Below, piece by piece: positions 1-8,158 of a DNA stretch of 64,000 nt. The notes below the pieces were generated by a model. That model was given only the letters and a program-made list of their open reading frames with translations, ran no database searches and was not told the DNA's origin. The DNA comes from JAZSMJ01 sp045535815. GTDB taxonomy: Bacteria > Bacillota > Clostridia > Oscillospirales > CAG-272. Numbering within the stretch: position 1 is the stretch's first letter; each line of letters begins with the position of its first letter. The stretch covers positions 11,909 through 75,908 of the forward strand of contig JAZSMJ010000035.1 of assembly GCA_045535815.1 (NCBI GenBank), given 5' to 3'. A program made the position numbers and the translations under genes.

Positions 1-573
1 GGTTGTATCTGCCGAATAGCTTACACCAGTAAGAATTATGTTTTTAACACCGATAGATAGAAGCTTATCTATCAGACATCTTATATAATTCTCGTCATAT
101 TCGGTCTTAAACTCCGAATCAGTAAGAAAGCACGCTTCGGTTATGTTTGGAATAATATAGTCAGCCTCTGCACAGAGCTTTTTCATAGCAGAAACAAACT
201 CAAGATCAAAACCGGGATAAAGCTTACCGTTATCCGCCATAGCGGGATCTACAACATTGACGCAGCTTGCGTTTCCTAGGCTCTTAAAAATATCTGAAAC
301 ATATTCTATCTGCTTGGTGCTTCCGAGATATCCGGTGTAAACAGCATCAAATCTTATATTCTCATTAATCCAGTGATTTTTAATCTCCGGAATATCGTCT
401 GTCAGATCTCGGAAAGTATAGCCCTTAAATCCGGCTGTATGAGTTGAAAGAACTGCTGACGGAATAATTGCAGTTTCCATGCCGCAAGCCGAAAGAATGG
501 GCAATGCAACGGTTAAAGAACACTGACCAACGCAAGATATGTCCTGTATCGTCAGAATCTTCTTGTATGCCAC
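1..573 (-). CDS. Pyridoxamine/pyridoxal kinase (C-terminus beyond window)
   Basis: PfkB/ThiD-type vitamin B6 kinase, expected to phosphorylate pyridoxal or pyridoxamine with ATP in the salvage of PLP. The visible 191 codons carry the family's N-terminal block (KKILTIQDISCVGQCSL), the substrate loop STHTAGFKGYTFRDLTDDI and the PNITEA segment that precedes the nucleotide site; the GxGD catalytic motif would lie beyond the left edge. I place the start at a GTG at 573, because AGAGGTGA sits five bases upstream; there is no ATG nearby. It has its own promoter (604-633) and is probably monocistronic or first in its unit. The frame is open at base 1, so the gene is partial. Family assignment is firm; the preferred B6 vitamer cannot be told from sequence. 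Confidence 0.85.
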   Translation of the reverse strand, partial: MAYKKILTIQDISCVGQCSLTVALPILSACGMETAIIPSAVLSTHTAGFKGYTFRDLTDDIPEIKNHWINENIRFDAVYTGYLGSTKQIEYVSDIFKSLGNASCVNVVDPAMADNGKLYPGFDLEFVSAMKKLCAEADYIIPNITEACFLTDSEFKTEYDENYIRCLIDKLLSIGVKNIILTGVSYSADTT

Positions 574-603
574 AGGTATCACCTCTTTAAAAAATATGAG
601 AAA

Positions 604-633
604 ATTATACTACTAAAAATATATAATTGTCAA
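604..633 (-). promoter_or_regulatory. Sigma-A promoter of the pyridoxamine kinase gene
   Basis: On the minus strand TTGACA (628-633) and TATAAT (604-609) are separated by 18 bases, both perfect consensus hexamers, about 30 bases before the GTG start. Confidence 0.8.
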
Positions 634-651
634 GAGCATTCTATAAAATCA

Positions 652-1875
652 TCAAAATGCCCAATTACCGTCCTTAAATATCTGAATTTTTTTACCGTCA
701 TGTGTTATTGCGGTTATTGAAAGATCTTTTGTACCTATCATAAAGTCCTCATGGATAATGGAATCGTTAACTCCCATTTGCTGACATTCCTCAAGAGTAT
801 ATTTGTCGTAATCCTTTACGCTATTTGAATATCCCATACCAAGAGCAAGATGACAAGCAGCATTTTCATCAAACAAAGTATTAAAAAATGTTATTTCTGA
901 ATTTCTTATTGGAGAATCATACGGAACAAGCGCACATTCTCCAAGATATGCGGCACCCTCATCCATAGATATCATCTGCTTGAGAAGCTCCTCATTCTTT
1001 TCGGCATGAACCTCAACTGCTTTACCGCCCTCAAATCTTATTGAGAAGTTTTCTATAAGCTGTCCTCTGTATGAAAGAGGCTTTGATGAGTATACAATAC
1101 CTTCTGCGTCCCCCTTTTTAGGTGTTATAAATACTTCCTCTGTGGGGATATTGGGATTGAAAAACTCGCCGGAAATAGTATATTCTCCACCACCTAAGAA
1201 AAGGCTGTTATCCATCATGCCGACACGAAGGTCAGTTCCGTTTGATGCCTTATATTCAAGCGCCTTGATTCCAAGACAATTAAGATATTCGCATCTCTTG
1301 GCAAGATCAGCATTGTGTTCTTCCCAGGCTTTTATAGGGTCGTCTGTAGCTCTGGATGTATAAAGTATTGCTTCCCAAAGCTTTTCAACAGCTCTGTGCT
1401 TGCTTTCCTTAGGAAATACCTTCTTTGCCCAATCAACACCCGGAACTGCGGCAATTACCCATTTATACTTATTTTCCATAGCATCACGTATAGGCTTGAT
1501 TACCTTATATCTTGCCTGCATGGCTTTTGCATACTTTTCCTGGTTAATACCTACAAGACCGTCCGGATCCTCGGAAATCACGTGAATCATAACAGGAAGA
1601 TTATCTCTTCTGTGCTCAAGCTTTTTAATCTCCCAGTCCTCAAGCTTAGACAGAACAGAAAGAGAACGGTGTCTTACGTGTAATTTTTCAAGGGGCTGGT
1701 AGTGAAAATCAACGTTAACCTTTTTTGCACCGGCCTTATAGCATTCGTCTACAAGATAGTATATAAAATCGGGCTGATCAGTCTCCGCGTTAATAAGAAC
1801 TTCATCTCCACGTCGAACGTTAGCTCCTACCTTAGCTATTAATTTTGCATAGTTTTTTAAAACGGTCTTTTTCAT
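652..1875 (-). CDS. Aminopeptidase, M29 family (AmpS/PepS type)
   Basis: Cytoplasmic dinuclear-metal aminopeptidase, 407 residues, the normal length of family M29, removing N-terminal residues from peptides. The expected metal and catalytic residues are all present: PTEEVF with E246/E247, the LGE of GAAYLGE at E313, H342 in DENAACHLALG, and H375/D377 in NDSIIHEDFMIG. The start has GAGGT a few bases upstream. It lies 13 bases after the acyltransferase gene and is probably co-transcribed with it from the promoter at 3219-3247. No terminator is evident between this gene and the kinase promoter downstream. Substrate preference is unknown. Confidence 0.93.
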   Translation of the reverse strand: MKKTVLKNYAKLIAKVGANVRRGDEVLINAETDQPDFIYYLVDECYKAGAKKVNVDFHYQPLEKLHVRHRSLSVLSKLEDWEIKKLEHRRDNLPVMIHVISEDPDGLVGINQEKYAKAMQARYKVIKPIRDAMENKYKWVIAAVPGVDWAKKVFPKESKHRAVEKLWEAILYTSRATDDPIKAWEEHNADLAKRCEYLNCLGIKALEYKASNGTDLRVGMMDNSLFLGGGEYTISGEFFNPNIPTEEVFITPKKGDAEGIVYSSKPLSYRGQLIENFSIRFEGGKAVEVHAEKNEELLKQMISMDEGAAYLGECALVPYDSPIRNSEITFFNTLFDENAACHLALGMGYSNSVKDYDKYTLEECQQMGVNDSIIHEDFMIGTKDLSITAITHDGKKIQIFKDGNWAF

Positions 1876-1888
1876 CTTAATACCTCAT

Positions 1889-3154
1889 TCAAACGTTGTA
1901 TTTTTTAGGCTCTGCATCGGGCTGATGCATATAGTACAGCTCCTCGGTTGCAAGGGCTATTTTTGTTATAGAAACGTCTTTGTCCAATGGGAATACAAAA
2001 TATGTATCGTCAAGTGTGCTGAGATCTATACAGTCACCGTCAATATCGTGTCTGTATTCATTTTCTATATGGCACGAATACATCTGCCAAACAGGTCTTT
2101 CGAGCTCAAAATCACCGTAAACGCCCGTTCCTTTAAGCACGAAGCCTCTTTCAGCATCGTGTGAAAGCGTTCCGGTACCGTAATCAAGAAATCCGTGAGA
2201 ATTAGGGATGGATTCAACTCTGACGTTGCAGAAAAGCTTATACTTTCCGGATCTTACTTCCTCTCTTACCTGAGCACGTTCCCATTCGTACCAATCGGGA
2301 ATATGAGAAAATTCGGTATGTCCTTCATCAGCAGAAAGCTCACCGTAAACGGACATAGTCCAGCTCTTACCGCATCCCGTACAGAATATCTTATCACCTT
2401 TTGAATCCATTCTATGTTCTGTTTTGCAGTTTGGACACTGATAGAGCGTCTTGTGAAGACCTTCCGCTCTGTCAGCATGCTTAGCTTCTATTTTATTTTC
2501 CTTTTGCCATTTGAAATCATCATAATAAAACGCTTCCCAAAGCTTGTCGTTTATCTCATCAACAGAAAGGGCCTCAAGCTCCTCCGGTGTAAATAGCTTT
2601 GTAACGTAAGCTGTCGTCGGAAGATGTCTGTCCTTGGGATTCCATACAGGCTGCGTTATATGGTTGCCGTGCATCATAAGCATAACAACCGGAACATTCA
2701 GCTTTTTAATAAGCTTTCCAAGTGATTTAGGAAGAACAGCGGTAGTACCGCAAAGAGAATACCTTGCCTCAGGATAAAAAGCCGCAACGTCACCGTTTTT
2801 TATTATTTTCATTATGTGCTTAACGTTTGTTATATCGCTATTGGTAAATTTACGCTTCGGAACACATCCTACCCTTCTCATAAGCCATTCCATATGAGTG
2901 AATGCGTCAACGGCAACAATAAAATTAGCTCTGTGTGGGAAAAGTGCAACTTCCATTACCATAAAATCATAAAAGGAATTGTGATTACAAAGCATAATAT
3001 ACGGTGGCTTCAGGTCTTCAACATCGATCTTATATATTTTCGTTCTGTGCCATATAACGAAAAATTTACTTATAAGCCATGCAACACATTTAATAAACTG
3101 CCCCTGTCTGTTGGGGGTCTTCTTCATATCAAATCTCTTTTTTATAACCTTCAT
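1889..3154 (-). CDS. PlsC-like 1-acylglycerol-3-phosphate acyltransferase with C-terminal zinc ribbon
   Basis: Putative lysophosphatidate acyltransferase. Residues 50-190 form the PlsC domain with the catalytic HX4D motif (H58-NSFY-D63) and a variant of the second block, PEARYS (128-133), where EGTRS is more usual. After residue 235 there is a CxxC-14-CxxC zinc ribbon (C240, C243, C258, C261) followed by about 150 residues of beta-rich sequence that I do not recognise. At 421 residues it is much longer than a plain PlsC (about 200-250). The first ATG (3154) has AAAGGA rather far upstream; a second ATG at 3127 is also possible. Likely role is phospholipid synthesis or glycolipid acylation at the inner membrane; the extra domain could direct a different acceptor. 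Confidence 0.75.
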   Translation of the reverse strand: MKVIKKRFDMKKTPNRQGQFIKCVAWLISKFFVIWHRTKIYKIDVEDLKPPYIMLCNHNSFYDFMVMEVALFPHRANFIVAVDAFTHMEWLMRRVGCVPKRKFTNSDITNVKHIMKIIKNGDVAAFYPEARYSLCGTTAVLPKSLGKLIKKLNVPVVMLMMHGNHITQPVWNPKDRHLPTTAYVTKLFTPEELEALSVDEINDKLWEAFYYDDFKWQKENKIEAKHADRAEGLHKTLYQCPNCKTEHRMDSKGDKIFCTGCGKSWTMSVYGELSADEGHTEFSHIPDWYEWERAQVREEVRSGKYKLFCNVRVESIPNSHGFLDYGTGTLSHDAERGFVLKGTGVYGDFELERPVWQMYSCHIENEYRHDIDGDCIDLSTLDDTYFVFPLDKDVSITKIALATEELYYMHQPDAEPKKYNV

Positions 3155-3218
3155 TAGCCTAAAATAATCCTTTCATATTTTTTATGGGGGAACTTAAGAC
3201 TATATGATATTCATTACA

Positions 3219-3247
3219 ATTATATAATAATATAAATTATTTGTCAA
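3219..3247 (-). promoter_or_regulatory. Promoter of the acyltransferase-aminopeptidase unit
   Basis: Minus strand: TTGACA (3242-3247), 17-base spacer, TATAAT (3219-3224). Perfect sigma-A hexamers in the 216-base divergent region before the lipoprotein gene at 3371. Confidence 0.8.
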
Positions 3248-3370
3248 ATTTTATATAGCGGTATTATTTTTAACTAAGTTGTATTTTTTTTAATAAAAAT
3301 AACTCAAAATGCAAATGATGTATATGAAAGCTCTGTGCTTTAAAATTCAAAAGCCGAAAGGATTATTTTT

Positions 3371-4477
3371 ATGAAAAAAATCATACTGACGTTAGTAATT
3401 ACATTATCAATGATTTTAACCTTATCTTGTGGTAACAACAATGCTTCAGGAGAAGAAAACAATCAAGATCAGAGCATGTCTGACATTGGAACTGAAGGCG
3501 ATGAAAGCTTAAACAGTGATACAACCAACAGTACAGGCAAGCTTGGTCTTGGAGTAATATCCGATAAAAGCAGCTCACACACAGGAAAAGCAAGCATATA
3601 TCACACAGCTGCAGCTGTTATGCTTGACAGCGACGGAAAGATACAAAAATGCAGAATTGACAGCACGGAAAACAATCTGAACATCACCGACGGTAAATTA
3701 CCTCAAAACAATGAAGAAACTTCTTTTCTGAGCAAGCGTGAGCTTGGCGATAATTATAATATGAAGAGTGCGTCAACAATTGACAAAGAGTGGTATGAGC
3801 AGGTTGATTTTTTTGAAGACTATATTGTTGGAATGACTGCAAAGGAGGTTAGCGCTATTTCGGTCAACACCGATCAGGAAGGGAACAGATATGCTTCGGA
3901 CGAGGTCTTATATGCGGGATGTACTATAAGTATAGGTAATTTTATAAACGCTGTCGAAAAAGCATGCGAGGATACACAGTCATATTCATTCGGATATTCC
4001 GATACCGATGAAATTAAAATCGGTCTCTCGATGACCTCATATCTCGATTCAAGCTCATCAGACGCTACCGCCGTAACAGACGGAAAGGCCTCAATATACA
4101 CCGATTTCGGCGCAGTGATAACCGATAACGACGGAAAAACAATTGCTTCTGTTATAGACTTAATTCAGCCTTCTGTAAATTTTGATCAGAGCGGAGAAAT
4201 AATATCAAATGATAACGGTACGGTCAAAACCAAACGAGAGCTTGGCGAAGACTACGGACTTAAAGAGTATTCTTCTATAGGCAAAGAATGGTATGAGCAA
4301 GCGAGAAGCTTTTGCGATTACACAGTCGGAAAAACCTCTGTAGATATAAACAGCATAATGACAGAAGAAAAAGACGGGCACAACGTTGCATCCGATGAAA
4401 TACTGTACGCAGGATGTACCATAGGTATCGACGACTTTAAGGAGATAGTATCAAAAGCAATAGATAATGCAAAATAA
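3371..4477 (+). CDS. Lipoprotein with tandemly duplicated domain, partner of ApbE
   Basis: Secreted lipoprotein of unknown function. A signal peptide ends in the lipobox LTLSC (C20), followed by a linker rich in Asn, Ser, Asp and Glu (21-56). The rest is two copies of a roughly 130-residue domain (about 57-205 and 210-365). Shared landmarks, in order, are KxGLxx, GKASIY, V(x)DxDGK, KRELGxxY, KEWYEQ and ASDE(V/I)LYAGCTI. The layout (a beta segment ending in DGK, a closing AGCT-I followed by an amphipathic helix) recalls FMN_bind domains, which end in SGAT. The normal flavinylation motif is not present, so this is only a structural suspicion. AAAGGA precedes the ATG. The end overlaps apbE by 11 bases, which implies translational coupling and a shared task with ApbE, and the Rnf genes follow on the other strand. 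Confidence 0.8.
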   Translation: MKKIILTLVITLSMILTLSCGNNNASGEENNQDQSMSDIGTEGDESLNSDTTNSTGKLGLGVISDKSSSHTGKASIYHTAAAVMLDSDGKIQKCRIDSTENNLNITDGKLPQNNEETSFLSKRELGDNYNMKSASTIDKEWYEQVDFFEDYIVGMTAKEVSAISVNTDQEGNRYASDEVLYAGCTISIGNFINAVEKACEDTQSYSFGYSDTDEIKIGLSMTSYLDSSSSDATAVTDGKASIYTDFGAVITDNDGKTIASVIDLIQPSVNFDQSGEIISNDNGTVKTKRELGEDYGLKEYSSIGKEWYEQARSFCDYTVGKTSVDINSIMTEEKDGHNVASDEILYAGCTIGIDDFKEIVSKAIDNAK

Positions 4478-5522
4478 AAAACTATTGTACAAAATCGCAG
4501 TTTTTATTGTTTTAATAATTCTTTTAACAGTTGTATCGTGTTCTCAAGCGACAAAGGAAAGGTTTATTAAAACATTTTTTAATTATTTTGACACCGTTAC
4601 GACTGTTGTAGGTTATGATATATCCGAAAAAAGCTTCGATGAAAACTGCAAATTAATATTGAATGAATTAAATGAATACCATAAATTATACGATATTTAC
4701 AATGAATATGACGGTATAAACAATCTTTGTACGGTAAACAAAAACGCAGGAGAAGCGCCCATAAAAGTGGACGGCAAAATAATTGACCTTCTGGAATTTT
4801 CAAGGGAAATGCACAGCAAAACAAACGGATACGTTAATATTGCCATGGGCAGTGTTACAAGTCTATGGCATAAATTCAGAGATGAAGCAAATAAAGGGTC
4901 TGCAAGTGCTTCTATACCGTCAATAGCGTCTCTTGAGGAGGCATCTTCGCATTGCAATATAGATTGCGTTGTAATTGATAAAGATGCCTCTACAGTCTTT
5001 TTATCCGACTCTGAAATGACTCTTGACGTTGGAGCTATTGCCAAAGGATATGCAACCGAAAGAATTGCAGTAATGCTTGAAAGAGCAGGCATTGACAATT
5101 ATACAATAAACGTAGGCGGAAACATTCGTGCAATAGGGGACAAAGCTGATAATACTCCCTGGGTAGCAGGAATTCAAAATCCCAACCTTTCAGACGATAA
5201 CAGATACGTTGCAACCGTTGGTCTATGTGACTGTGCGCTCGTTACAAGCGGAGATTATCATCGGTACTATACGGTTGACGAAAAAAAATATTCGCATATA
5301 ATTCACCCGAAAACACTTATGCCTTCCGATTTATACTCTTCGGTTTCTGTAATCTCATATGATTCGGGAATTGCCGATGCATTATCAACCGCACTTTTCA
5401 ATATGTCATATGAAGACGGACTTTCACTTTTAAGCTCAATAGAAAACACCGAAGCTATGTGGATAACCACGGAAAATAATATGCTTTTTTCAGATAAGTT
5501 CCAAAGCTATATAAATCAATAA
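4467..5522 (+). CDS. apbE: FAD:protein FMN transferase ApbE
   Basis: Transfers FMN from FAD onto threonine (or serine) of extracytoplasmic flavoproteins such as RnfG and RnfD. The protein is 351 residues with a lipoprotein signal (VVSC, C25), so it acts on the outer face of the membrane. ApbE landmarks present are FDTVTT (41-46), LDVGAIAKGYA with D187 and K193, INVGGNIRAIG (214-224), VTSGDYHRY (259-267), HPKT (280-283) and the Mg-site segment ADALST around D304/T308. The usual HxIDPxTG is seen here as IIHPKTLMP. The gene starts inside the end of the duplicated lipoprotein gene and runs tail to tail into rnfB with a shared terminator. The natural substrates are the SGAT of RnfG and the SSST of RnfD encoded next door. 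Confidence 0.95.
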   Translation: MQNKKLLYKIAVFIVLIILLTVVSCSQATKERFIKTFFNYFDTVTTVVGYDISEKSFDENCKLILNELNEYHKLYDIYNEYDGINNLCTVNKNAGEAPIKVDGKIIDLLEFSREMHSKTNGYVNIAMGSVTSLWHKFRDEANKGSASASIPSIASLEEASSHCNIDCVVIDKDASTVFLSDSEMTLDVGAIAKGYATERIAVMLERAGIDNYTINVGGNIRAIGDKADNTPWVAGIQNPNLSDDNRYVATVGLCDCALVTSGDYHRYYTVDEKKYSHIIHPKTLMPSDLYSSVSVISYDSGIADALSTALFNMSYEDGLSLLSSIENTEAMWITTENNMLFSDKFQSYINQ

Positions 5523-5552
5523 AAGCTTGATTTCGCATGAAATCAAGCTTTT
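5521..5552. terminator. Bidirectional terminator between apbE and rnfB
   Basis: Perfect 14-bp inverted repeat AAAAGCTTGATTTC / GAAATCAAGCTTTT around a GCAT loop, with T runs on both strands. The stem starts inside the apbE stop codon and ends inside the rnfB stop codon, so the two genes are separated by the hairpin alone. Confidence 0.9.
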
Positions 5553-6363
5553 ATTGATTATTGAATTCCGTATATGAATGTATTACGTCACACGGACATA
5601 CATCCACACATTCACCGCATCCCGTGCACTTATCGTAATCGATTTCCGCAAGATTATCTTTAACCTTTACTGCGTCATAATCACAAGCCTTCTCACATTT
5701 TTTACATGCAATACAGCCTACGTCACATATCTGCCTTGTCGTTTTACCGCTATCGTGACTTGAGCATTTTATGACTGCAACCTGATTTCTTAAAACGATC
5801 TTAATAATATTATTAGGACATTTTCCGACGCATATACCACATCCTACACATTTTTTCAAATCAACTCTTGCAAGACCGTCTGAGACGTCTATTGCGTTGA
5901 ACGGACACGACGCAGCACAGTCTCCGAAGCCAAGACAACCATATATGCAATCCCAATTACCCTCGAACAGCATTTTAGCTGCAGCGCATGTCTGAACACC
6001 TTGGTAATCGTATTTCCTACCCGTATGCTGACAGCTTCCGTTGCAGCAAATAAAAGCTTTTCTGTCCGTTGTTTCTTCACTTTCTCTGCCAAGAATATCC
6101 GAAATCTTTTTTGTAACCTCGGACGATCCGGGGATACATAGATTCGACTTTACGTCATCTCCGTTTATCAAAGCCTCAGCATAATCGTCGCACCCCCTGT
6201 ATCCGCATGCTCCGCAGTTCGCCCCGGGAAGTACGCTTCTTATATCCGATATTCTTTCATCGGTTTTTACATGCATATATTTATATGCAAGAGTTAACAT
6301 CAGCGCTGCCAAAATGCCTATTGGAACAATTATAAAAACAGGTAAAACTATATCGCTTATCAT
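5551..6363 (-). CDS. rnfB: Rnf complex subunit RnfB (iron-sulfur)
   Basis: Membrane-anchored ferredoxin-like subunit of the ferredoxin:NAD oxidoreductase that pumps Na+ or H+. Residues 1-25 form a transmembrane helix; GANCGACGYRGC starts the Fe4S4-domain cysteine set, followed by CCNGSC and three or four further cysteine clusters (including CVGCGICVGKCP and CTGCGECVDVCP) that take electrons from reduced ferredoxin. I start it at the ATG at 6363, which has GGAGG four bases upstream; sequence further up in the same frame is the end of rnfA and does not look like RnfB. At 270 residues the length is typical. It is last in rnfCDGEAB and ends in the hairpin shared with apbE. Confidence 0.96.
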   Translation of the reverse strand: MISDIVLPVFIIVPIGILAALMLTLAYKYMHVKTDERISDIRSVLPGANCGACGYRGCDDYAEALINGDDVKSNLCIPGSSEVTKKISDILGRESEETTDRKAFICCNGSCQHTGRKYDYQGVQTCAAAKMLFEGNWDCIYGCLGFGDCAASCPFNAIDVSDGLARVDLKKCVGCGICVGKCPNNIIKIVLRNQVAVIKCSSHDSGKTTRQICDVGCIACKKCEKACDYDAVKVKDNLAEIDYDKCTGCGECVDVCPCDVIHSYTEFNNQ

Positions 6364-6377
6364 TATTCCTCCGAGTT

Positions 6378-6971
6378 TTATGAAAACATTGAATCGGCAA
6401 CGCCTGCAAATCCGATAAATGCAAGTGAAACAAATGAAGCGGATATAAGCGTTATAGGTAATCCCTTGAAGCATTCGGGAGCATCACAGCATTCAAGTCT
6501 TGATCTGACTCCGGAGAAAAGCACAAGTGCTAACAGAAAGCCAAGACCGCATCCAAGAGAGCTTACTATCGATTCAATATAGTTGTATCCATCGGTAATA
6601 TTGTTTATTGTTACACCGAGAACGGCACAGTTTGTGGTTATCAGAGGTAAATATACACCCAGTGAATTCTGAATAGACGGAAAATATTTTTTTAAAACCA
6701 TTTCCACCAGCTGAACAAGCGATGCAATTACCAAAATAAATATTATCGTTCTCAGGTAATCAAGCCCATACGGTGAGAGCAGATAATTTTGTATAGGCCA
6801 CGTTACAACAGAAGCCATAAGCATAACGAATATAACCGAAAGCCCCATTCCGTTTGCTTGATCTAACTTTTTTGAAACACCTAAAAAAGGACATATTCCA
6901 AGAAAACGGCTTAATACATAATTATCTACTAAAACATTGGTCATAAGTATTGCAATCAAGTTTTTTGTCAT
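6378..6971 (-). CDS. rnfA: Rnf complex subunit RnfA
   Basis: Polytopic inner-membrane subunit, about six helices, of the NqrE/RnfA type, with the hallmark NYVLSRFLGICPFLGVS near the N-terminus and NCAVLGV midway, each carrying one of the cysteines that hold the intramembrane iron-sulfur centre between RnfA and RnfE. Two ATGs occur (6980 and 6971). I prefer 6971: its ATG overlaps the rnfE stop as ATGA and the GAGGG lies at good distance, whereas it would touch the upstream ATG. It is 14 bases before rnfB. Confidence 0.95.
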   Translation of the reverse strand: MTKNLIAILMTNVLVDNYVLSRFLGICPFLGVSKKLDQANGMGLSVIFVMLMASVVTWPIQNYLLSPYGLDYLRTIIFILVIASLVQLVEMVLKKYFPSIQNSLGVYLPLITTNCAVLGVTINNITDGYNYIESIVSSLGCGLGFLLALVLFSGVRSRLECCDAPECFKGLPITLISASFVSLAFIGFAGVADSMFS

Positions 6972-7633
6972 GAAATACATCCCTCTTCCGACCTATTTAC
7001 GCAGGAATCTGCTGACGGACAGCCTTTGCAACCTACGGCTTCCGCCTTTTGTTTTGTAATCTTATTAACAAGTGCTATAAGCAGACCAAACACAAAAAAT
7101 CCGCCCGGTGCTGCAGTAAATGCTGTAATTTTATAGTCATTTAAAAATGATATATCATATCCGAACACTGTTGCAGACCCCAATATTTCTCTGATTAACG
7201 CCATTGAGATTAAGGCAAAGGTAAAGCCTGCTCCCATTCCTATTCCGTCAACAGCAGAGTCAAAAACTGTGTTCTTTCTTGCAAAAAGCTCAGCTCTTCC
7301 CAAAATTATACAATTAACTATTATAAGGGCAAGATAAACCCCAAGCATATCGTATATCTGTGGCAGATATGCATGTAAAAAAAGTTGAACTATCGTTACA
7401 AATGCGGCTATAATCACAATATACGAAGGAATTCTGACTCTGTCGGGTATAATATTCCTCAAAAGCGATATTGTAATATTTGAGCATACAAGAACTATTG
7501 TTGCTGATATTCCCATTCCTATTGCGCTTACAAGATTTTGTGTAACAGCGAGAGTAGGGCAGGTCCCTAAAATCAATACAAAAACAGGATTTTCAAACAA
7601 CAGTCCTTTTAAAAAAATGGATGTTTTTTTCAT
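6968..7633 (-). CDS. rnfE: Rnf complex subunit RnfE
   Basis: Polytopic membrane subunit homologous to RnfA (NqrD/RnfE type), 221 residues, with NPVFVLILGTCPTLAVT near the N-terminus and NCIILGRAE in the middle; the two cysteines match those that coordinate the RnfA/E iron-sulfur centre. The C-terminal tail is cysteine-rich (GCKGCPSADSC), a feature of many clostridial RnfE proteins. It sits between rnfG (3-base gap) and rnfA (4-base overlap). Confidence 0.95.
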   Translation of the reverse strand: MKKTSIFLKGLLFENPVFVLILGTCPTLAVTQNLVSAIGMGISATIVLVCSNITISLLRNIIPDRVRIPSYIVIIAAFVTIVQLFLHAYLPQIYDMLGVYLALIIVNCIILGRAELFARKNTVFDSAVDGIGMGAGFTFALISMALIREILGSATVFGYDISFLNDYKITAFTAAPGGFFVFGLLIALVNKITKQKAEAVGCKGCPSADSCVNRSEEGCIS

Positions 7634-7636
7634 TAT

Positions 7637-8158
7637 TTAATCTGCCTCCGTTAAGATTGAAAAGGCCTCCAATGCATCATAAACAGCAAGCTTGTACGCA
7701 TTGGAGGTTGCTGTTGCACCTGAAATTGCATCGACTGACTTTATGCTGTCTATGTTAATTCCTTTATACTGCTCTGTATACCACTCCTCAGACGCTTTTT
7801 GTCCGTATCCCGGGCTTTCATTGTTTTCAACTGTAACGCACCCCGTTATAAGTCCATCGTTATCGATACCGCATATTATCTTAAGCCCGGGATTAAATCC
7901 GGTGGTTTCCATTTGAAATACATATCCTATACCGCTTTGTTCTTTATATACAGCAGTAATTGTTTCGGAAAGTCCCGTATAAGACATCTCTTCAAATCCA
8001 CTTGCATCATGCATTACCCGGTAAAGTGCCGCTTGTGATTCAGACATATTTGCATTCTCTATTATTGGAGAAGTAATATAGTTTACAAAAGAAACAGAAA
8101 CAGATACAACGAGACATATCACGGTCAGAACAATAATACTTTTTATCGTTTCATTCAT
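7637..8158 (-). CDS. rnfG: Rnf complex subunit RnfG (covalent FMN carrier)
   Basis: One N-terminal membrane helix (about 7-28) and an extracytoplasmic FMN_bind domain. The flavinylation motif is intact: DAISGAT at 143-149, so T149 is the predicted FMN-threonine, the target of ApbE. I start the gene at the ATG at 8158, which overlaps the rnfD stop as ATGA and gives a 173-residue protein; upstream in-frame sequence is the tail of rnfD read in another frame. GFNPGLKIICGID and ESPGYGQKA are the usual FMN_bind blocks. Confidence 0.95.
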   Translation of the reverse strand: MNETIKSIIVLTVICLVVSVSVSFVNYITSPIIENANMSESQAALYRVMHDASGFEEMSYTGLSETITAVYKEQSGIGYVFQMETTGFNPGLKIICGIDNDGLITGCVTVENNESPGYGQKASEEWYTEQYKGINIDSIKSVDAISGATATSNAYKLAVYDALEAFSILTEAD

